A DNA stretch of 10,167 nt from Ktedonobacteraceae bacterium (GTDB lineage Bacteria; Chloroflexota; Ktedonobacteria; Ktedonobacterales; Ktedonobacteraceae), in NCBI GenBank assembly GCA_014896635.1, contig JADBKA010000167.1, positions 1-10,167 of the forward strand. Reading direction: 5' to 3'. The position numbers and the translations under genes were made by a program. How positions within the stretch are numbered: the stretch's first letter is position 1; each line of letters begins with the position of its first letter. The notes beneath the pieces are model-generated. The model saw nothing but the letters and a program-made list of their open reading frames with translations, was not told where the DNA came from and searched no databases. Below, in pieces: positions 6,632 to 10,167 of the stretch.

Positions 6632-9491
6632 ATTTTCCCCCTGATTGTTTGAGCGGCAGGCCATAGGCTTGCGCGATAATTTGCTCTTGCTCCACCATAT
6701 AGACATCCCAGAAGCCGGTGGCCGGGCTGGCACGATCAGGACGCGAAACAACGTCAAGTTGCCTGTCACTCTCAAGTACGCGCAGCAGACGCGGGAACAT
6801 ATAATTCCATGCTCCCATGTTGCGCGGCTCTTCCTGCACCCAGACCACTTCACGCGCATGAGGATAACTGGCAAGGATGCGCTTGATTTCCCTCTCAGGG
6901 AAAGGATAGAGCATTTCGACACGCACAAGCGCGACATCTTCGTTCTGCGCACGACTTTTATGCCCAAGCATGTCAATGGCGATTTTTCCACTGCAAAGCA
7001 CGATCCGCCTGATACGGTCCGCACGCTTCTGCGCCCGCGCATCATCAATCACAGGCTGGAACGTACCCGCGACCAGATCTTGCAGGTGCGCGGCAGCCAG
7101 CGGATGGCGCAATAAACTTTTCGGTGTCATGATAATTAACGGACGAGGCAGCCATTCCTGACGTAATGAGTACGCCTGCCTGCGCAGCAGGTGAAAGTAT
7201 TGGGCAGCGTTCGAGCAGTTAGCGATCTGCCAGTTATTTTGCGCAGAAAGCTGTAGATAACGCTCCAGGCGAGCACTGGAATGGTCAGGTCCCTGGCCTT
7301 CATAGCCGTGCGGCAGCAGCAGCACGATGCCGCTATCCTGGCGCCACTTGGCGTGGCCGGATGAGATGAACTGATCAATGATCACCTGGGCCACATTGGC
7401 GAAGTCACCGTACTGGGCTTCCCACAACACCAGCGCATCAGGCGCCTTGACGCTATAGCCGTATTCAAAGCCGAGAGCCGCCGTCTCAGTGAGAGGACTG
7501 TTGAAAACCGAGAAAGAGGCTTGCGCCTCTGCGAGATGTTGCAGTGGAATGTAGATCTCGTTGTGCTCCTGGCTGTGCAGCACAGCATGGCGATGATTAA
7601 AAGTGCCGCGTTCAGAATCCTGGCCGGTCAGGCGAATAGGGATACCGCCGACAAGGATCGTGGCAAAAGCCAGGGTTTCTGCATGCCCCCAGTCGATAAC
7701 GCCATCCTGCTCCAGGGCAGTGGCGCGGCGCTGGAGAATGCGTGTCAGTTTGGGATTGGGCGTGAAGCCAGCAGGCCAGCGCAATAACTCTGCATTATAC
7801 GCTTTCAATTGCTCGGCGGTGACCGGTGGCACCCTCACATCCTCGACGGGATAGCCATTCTGCCCATCCCGTCCATCCCGCTCATCGGCCTCTTCCTCTT
7901 TTTCTTCAGCAAACGTGCCACTATCGGCCTCGCGCCTGGCCTGCTCAAGGGTTGCGAAAGCCTCTTTGACCATCGCATCGGCCTCTTCTCCCGGCAGTAC
8001 ACCTTCCTGGACGAGGCGCTGCGCATAGATCTCGCGCACCGTTGGATGCGAGCGAATGATCTCATACATCTGCGGTTGAGTAAAAGCCGGTTCGTCGCCT
8101 TCGTTATGTCCCCAGCGGCGATAGCCTACCAGGTCCACCAGAATGTCCTTGTGGAACTGGTCACGGTAGGCGTGTGCCAGCCGGACCGCAGTCAGACAGG
8201 CATAAGGATCATCGGCATTGACATGGATGATGGGCAGGCCGAAGCCCTTCGCAAGATCGCTGGCGAAGTGCGTGGAGCGACTGTCTTTCGGCTCGGTGGT
8301 AAAGCCGAGCTGGTTGTTGAGAATAATATGGATGGTTCCGCCTACCCAGTAACCATGCAGGTGCCACAGATTCAGTGTCTCGGCCACCACACCTTCGCCA
8401 GGAAACGCGGCATCACCGTGAATGATCACCGGCAAGGTGCGATCAACGTCCTGCACGGGTATGCCCCTGACGGAGCGAGTTTCCTGCGAGGCGCGAGCCA
8501 TGCCATCAATCACCGGGTCAACAAACTCAAGATGACTGGGGTTGGGAGACAGCACAACCTTGAGTTCGACACTGACCCCTTCACCCAGCAGGTGCTCGGC
8601 GCCCAGGTGGTACTTGACATCGCCGGTCCAACCGTAGCCGAAGCTATCGGTCAGTGGAACCCCTTCTTCATGCCGCGCATGCGCGAACTCTGCCAGAATC
8701 ACCGCATACGGCTTGCCCAGTACATGCGCCAGCACGTTCAGGCGCCCGCGATGTGCCATACCGATCACCACTTCGGAGGTTTCAGAGTCCAGCGCCCCAT
8801 TGATAATCTCATCCAGCATCGGCACCAGCACATCGGTGCCTTCGATAGAGAAACGTTTCTGGCCGGGGTAGGACTGGTGCAGGTAGCGTTCAAAAACTTC
8901 TACCTGGGTCAATCGTTTGAGTAATTTGCGCGCTTCCGCACGTCCAGGTATTTTATGAAACAGGCGCAGGCCGACCGCATCACGCAGCCAGTCGCGCTCA
9001 TCGGGACTTTTCACCTGATCAAATTCGTAGCTGATCGTGCCGGAATACATGGCACGCAGGGCGTTAATAGCCTCAAGAGCATTGCTAGCTCCTTCAGCAG
9101 CATGGCCACCGATGATGTCAGGCGGCAACTGTGCCAGATCAGCCTCTCGTATTCCATGTGTCTCAGGCCGCAAAGCTGGATCGCCCGGCGGTTCGCCGCC
9201 AAGCGGATCGAGATGAGCGCCCAGGTGGCCTCGCTCACGGATGGCGTGCGCCAGGGCGACAGCGGCAACGATATGCGCCGCCTGTGGCGCGGGCCGCGTG
9301 GCTGGTGCTGCGCGCGTGGTCTCCCACTCGCGTCTTCCCGGCACTTGCAACTGCGTGAGCACTGCGGGAGACCACGTGGCAAAGGTGGCGCGCGTAGCCT
9401 CATCTACCGCAGTCGGGTCCTGCAAGTACCGTTCATACAATTCCAGCACATAGCCCGCATTGGGTCCATAGAAAGCTTCCAGATTACTCAT
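6621..9491 (-). CDS. sucA: 2-oxoglutarate dehydrogenase E1 component
   Basis: Thiamin-diphosphate-dependent E1 that decarboxylates 2-oxoglutarate and transfers succinyl to the E2 lipoyl group. 956 residues, close to the usual 930. Order: N-terminal E2-contact segment ([16 protein letters not shown], 11-26), helical part with GAHLDPLG, E1 domain with HRGRLNVL (247-254), ThDP/Mg motif GDAAF (359-363) to NNQ (392-394), [15 protein letters not shown], then the transketolase-like pyrimidine domain with [17 protein letters not shown] (623-639) and EAQYGDF (691-697), and the C-terminal [10 protein letters not shown] (886-895). It has no fused succinyltransferase domain, unlike mycobacterial Kgd, in line with a separate sucB. 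A highly charged Glu/Asp/Gly insert lies at about 521-547 between domains. ATG 9491 is chosen because family similarity begins at once and AAGGA lies just upstream, though the 4-base spacing is short; ATG 9509 is an alternative. Transcribed before sucB. No lpd (E3) gene is in the window. Confidence 0.96.
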   Translation of the reverse strand: MSNLEAFYGPNAGYVLELYERYLQDPTAVDEATRATFATWSPAVLTQLQVPGRREWETTRAAPATRPAPQAAHIVAAVALAHAIRERGHLGAHLDPLGGEPPGDPALRPETHGIREADLAQLPPDIIGGHAAEGASNALEAINALRAMYSGTISYEFDQVKSPDERDWLRDAVGLRLFHKIPGRAEARKLLKRLTQVEVFERYLHQSYPGQKRFSIEGTDVLVPMLDEIINGALDSETSEVVIGMAHRGRLNVLAHVLGKPYAVILAEFAHARHEEGVPLTDSFGYGWTGDVKYHLGAEHLLGEGVSVELKVVLSPNPSHLEFVDPVIDGMARASQETRSVRGIPVQDVDRTLPVIIHGDAAFPGEGVVAETLNLWHLHGYWVGGTIHIILNNQLGFTTEPKDSRSTHFASDLAKGFGLPIIHVNADDPYACLTAVRLAHAYRDQFHKDILVDLVGYRRWGHNEGDEPAFTQPQMYEIIRSHPTVREIYAQRLVQEGVLPGEEADAMVKEAFATLEQARREADSGTFAEEKEEEADERDGRDGQNGYPVEDVRVPPVTAEQLKAYNAELLRWPAGFTPNPKLTRILQRRATALEQDGVIDWGHAETLAFATILVGGIPIRLTGQDSERGTFNHRHAVLHSQEHNEIYIPLQHLAEAQASFSVFNSPLTETAALGFEYGYSVKAPDALVLWEAQYGDFANVAQVIIDQFISSGHAKWRQDSGIVLLLPHGYEGQGPDHSSARLERYLQLSAQNNWQIANCSNAAQYFHLLRRQAYSLRQEWLPRPLIIMTPKSLLRHPLAAAHLQDLVAGTFQPVIDDARAQKRADRIRRIVLCSGKIAIDMLGHKSRAQNEDVALVRVEMLYPFPEREIKRILASYPHAREVVWVQEEPRNMGAWNYMFPRLLRVLESDRQLDVVSRPDRASPATGFWDVYMVEQEQIIAQAYGLPLKQSGGKYVR

Positions 9492-9663
9492 ATATTCCTT
9501 GACTGCCATTGCAGATTCTGCTATTCTTCCTGGCAAAGCGCCCGGCCAGTTGCGTTTTACCGCACATCGTTTCAGTGCGCAAACGTCCGGCGATCTACCA
9601 CTTCATTAATGGACGCTGATACATGCCAGGAACGGTGCTATGCGTTCTCTCTGACCATTTTCA
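9492..9663 (-). other. 5' leader of sucA
   Basis: About 170 nt between the predicted sucA transcription start and its ATG, with no credible gene. Two hairpins can be drawn: CGTTT 9553-9557 with AAACG 9581-9585 enclosing CGCAC 9561-9565 with GTGCG 9575-9579; and CTGGC 9530-9534 with GCCAG 9545-9549. Neither is followed by a T-tract, so they do not look like terminators. I recognise no known riboswitch. Confidence 0.35.
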
Positions 9664-9669
9664 GCTACT

Positions 9670-9678
9670 ATTGTAGCA
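9670..9678 (-). promoter_or_regulatory. Extended -10 promoter element for sucA
   Basis: Minus-strand TGCTACAAT (9678-9670): TACAAT is five of six to TATAAT, preceded by the TGn extension. The -35 region (TACTAT, 9698-9693, 17 bp upstream) is poor, as is common where a TGn extension is present. RNA would start near 9663. It overlaps the divergent alaX promoter almost completely. Confidence 0.5.
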
Positions 9679-9685
9679 TCTTCTA

Positions 9686-9694
9686 TGGTATGAT
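9686..9694 (+). promoter_or_regulatory. Extended -10 promoter element for alaX leader
   Basis: Plus-strand TGGTATGAT: TATGAT (9689-9694) is five of six to TATAAT and has a TGn extension at 9686-9688. The -35 position 17 bp upstream is TACTAT (9666-9671), a weak match. The predicted start near 9701 gives a leader of about 250 nt before the alaX ATG, a length usual for T-box leaders. Confidence 0.45.
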
Positions 9695-9700
9695 AGTAAG

Positions 9701-9930
9701 GCGAAGTGCCAGAGCGTTTCACCATCGTGTCGCGCTTTCATCAACAGGCTCATAAGCCAGCAGAGGAAACTCTTCTATCCCTGGACGAGAGCTTTGCTGC
9801 GAAATGTGCAAAAGGTGGGAGTATTCGATAGACGAACAGTAGCAGGCAGCAAGCCCATCATGCTAACAGAAACCTGGTGGTATTTCAAGCATGCCTCTCG
9901 CCCTGTACAGGATGAGAGGCTTTTATGATG
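9701..9930 (+). promoter_or_regulatory. Candidate T-box-like antitermination leader of alaX
   Basis: A roughly 230-nt gene-free leader ending in a terminator hairpin just before the ribosome site of an alanyl-tRNA-related gene. T-box-like signs: GGTGGTA at 9876-9882, identical to the core of the T-box consensus AGGGTGGNACCGCG (8 of 14 matches overall); a 5' terminator arm CTCTCGCCCTG resembling the CGTCCCT side of T-boxes; and GAGAGCTTTGCTGCGAAATG at 9787-9806, like the stem I distal AGAGAG...GNTGNTGNRA region. TCTATC 9774-9779 can pair with GATAGA 9827-9832 as a stem I base. Against it: the antiterminator helix pairs poorly, stem I is short, and the specifier cannot be fixed (a GCA alanine triplet at 9808-9810 is one candidate). 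Ordinary attenuation is the alternative. Confidence 0.35.
9893..9924 (+). terminator. Intrinsic terminator (attenuator) hairpin upstream of alaX
   Basis: GCCTCTC 9893-9899 pairs with GAGAGGC 9914-9920, continued by a G-T wobble, one C/A mismatch and CCTG 9902-9905 with CAGG 9908-9911, then directly TTTT at 9921-9924. It lies 26 bp before the alaX ATG and after the predicted alaX promoter, with no plus-strand gene upstream to terminate. It therefore reads as a conditional terminator in the alaX leader. Confidence 0.65.
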
Positions 9931-9950
9931 TATTTCCGAAAGGATTTGCT

Positions 9951-10167
9951 ATGAAGACAAAACTGCTTTACCATACCAATAGCTTTACTTACGAATGCAC
10001 AGCTACCGTTGTGGCCGTTGAGGGAGATGACATTGCGCTTGATGCGACGGTCTTCTATCCCGGCGGCGGAGGCCAGATGGCCGACCGGGGCGTTATCTCC
10101 TGGGATAATCAACGGCAGCAGGTCGCCGTGATCGCTATGAACAAGCGTGGCGATGTCGTCTGGCATA
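9951..10167 (+). CDS. AlaX-type alanyl-tRNA editing protein (3' end outside window)
   Basis: The first 72 codons of a protein resembling the editing domain of alanyl-tRNA synthetase. Free-standing AlaX proteins hydrolyse Ser-tRNA(Ala) or Gly-tRNA(Ala) in the cytoplasm, protecting translation from alanine-codon errors. The visible part has the domain's start, with the hallmark ALDATVFYPGGGGQMADRG (29-47), matching the FYPxGGGQxxDxG signature of the family. The zinc-binding HxxxH and later Cys/His would lie right of the window, so whether it is catalytically intact or carries a C-terminal DHHA1 domain is not visible. ATG 9951 is supported by AAAGGA six bases upstream and by the fit to the family's N-terminus. 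It starts the protein at the editing domain, with no aminoacylation domain before it, so it is not alaS. It is the gene controlled by the leader with the terminator at 9893-9924 and is divergent from sucA. Confidence 0.85.
   Translation, partial: MKTKLLYHTNSFTYECTATVVAVEGDDIALDATVFYPGGGGQMADRGVISWDNQRQQVAVIAMNKRGDVVWH

Noticed and set aside
6632..7048. 139-codon upstream extension of the sucB frame
   Set aside because: It runs out of frame through sucA, resembles no E2 sequence, and the lipoyl domain and ribosome site both begin at 6631.
7809..8924. 371-codon plus-strand open frame
   Set aside because: Lies wholly antisense to the strongly conserved sucA gene, shows no recognisable domain and has the composition expected of a codon-bias shadow.
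9241..9755. Plus-strand open frame running from within sucA into the intergenic region
   Set aside because: Overlaps conserved sucA on the other strand and crosses the divergent promoter region; no domain or ribosome site.
9885..10166. Minus-strand open frame at the right edge
   Set aside because: Antisense to the AlaX N-terminus and the leader terminator; no recognisable content.

Overview
This 10.2 kb window looks like a chromosomal segment of a Ktedonobacteria-type bacterium (Chloroflexota). That placement is an inference from gene content: two bacterial Ser/Thr protein kinases carrying zinc-ribbon motifs, a DUF6391-type protein of the sort found in Chloroflexota and Cyanobacteria, and a 2-oxoglutarate dehydrogenase E1/E2 pair. 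No rRNA, tRNA, CRISPR array, transposase or phage gene was seen.

Layout. (1) 1-1659, plus strand: most of a membrane-anchored Ser/Thr kinase whose start lies left of the window. The window opens at what is probably the ATP-binding lysine. (2) 1629-4931, minus strand: a tight operon transcribed leftwards, made of a soluble Ser/Thr kinase with zinc ribbon and FHA domain, a small DUF6391 membrane protein, a two-domain thiosulfate sulfurtransferase and a 3'-truncated alpha/beta hydrolase. Gaps are 24, 25 and 14 bp. The truncated hydrolase collides with the end of the first kinase. A strong sigma-A-like promoter (5127-5155) drives this operon, with a perfect palindrome over its -35 box. (3) 5221-5296: a large compound inverted repeat just past the end of sucB, the likely sucAB terminator. 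(4) 5321-9491, minus strand: sucB and sucA, overlapping by 11 bp, which encode E2 and E1 of 2-oxoglutarate dehydrogenase for the TCA cycle. E3 is not in the window. (5) 9492-9950: a divergent regulatory region with back-to-back overlapping extended -10 promoters, then a roughly 250-nt leader with a terminator hairpin and T-box-like features. (6) 9951-end, plus strand: the start of an AlaX-type alanyl-tRNA editing protein.

How the parts fit. sucA and sucB are a metabolic operon. The kinase/DUF6391/sulfurtransferase operon looks like a signalling unit whose FHA domain may read the kinase's own phosphorylation, but its target is unknown. The best leads for something undescribed are the alaX leader (possible divergent T-box antitermination riboswitch), the kinase-DUF6391-rhodanese operon, and the palindrome over its promoter.
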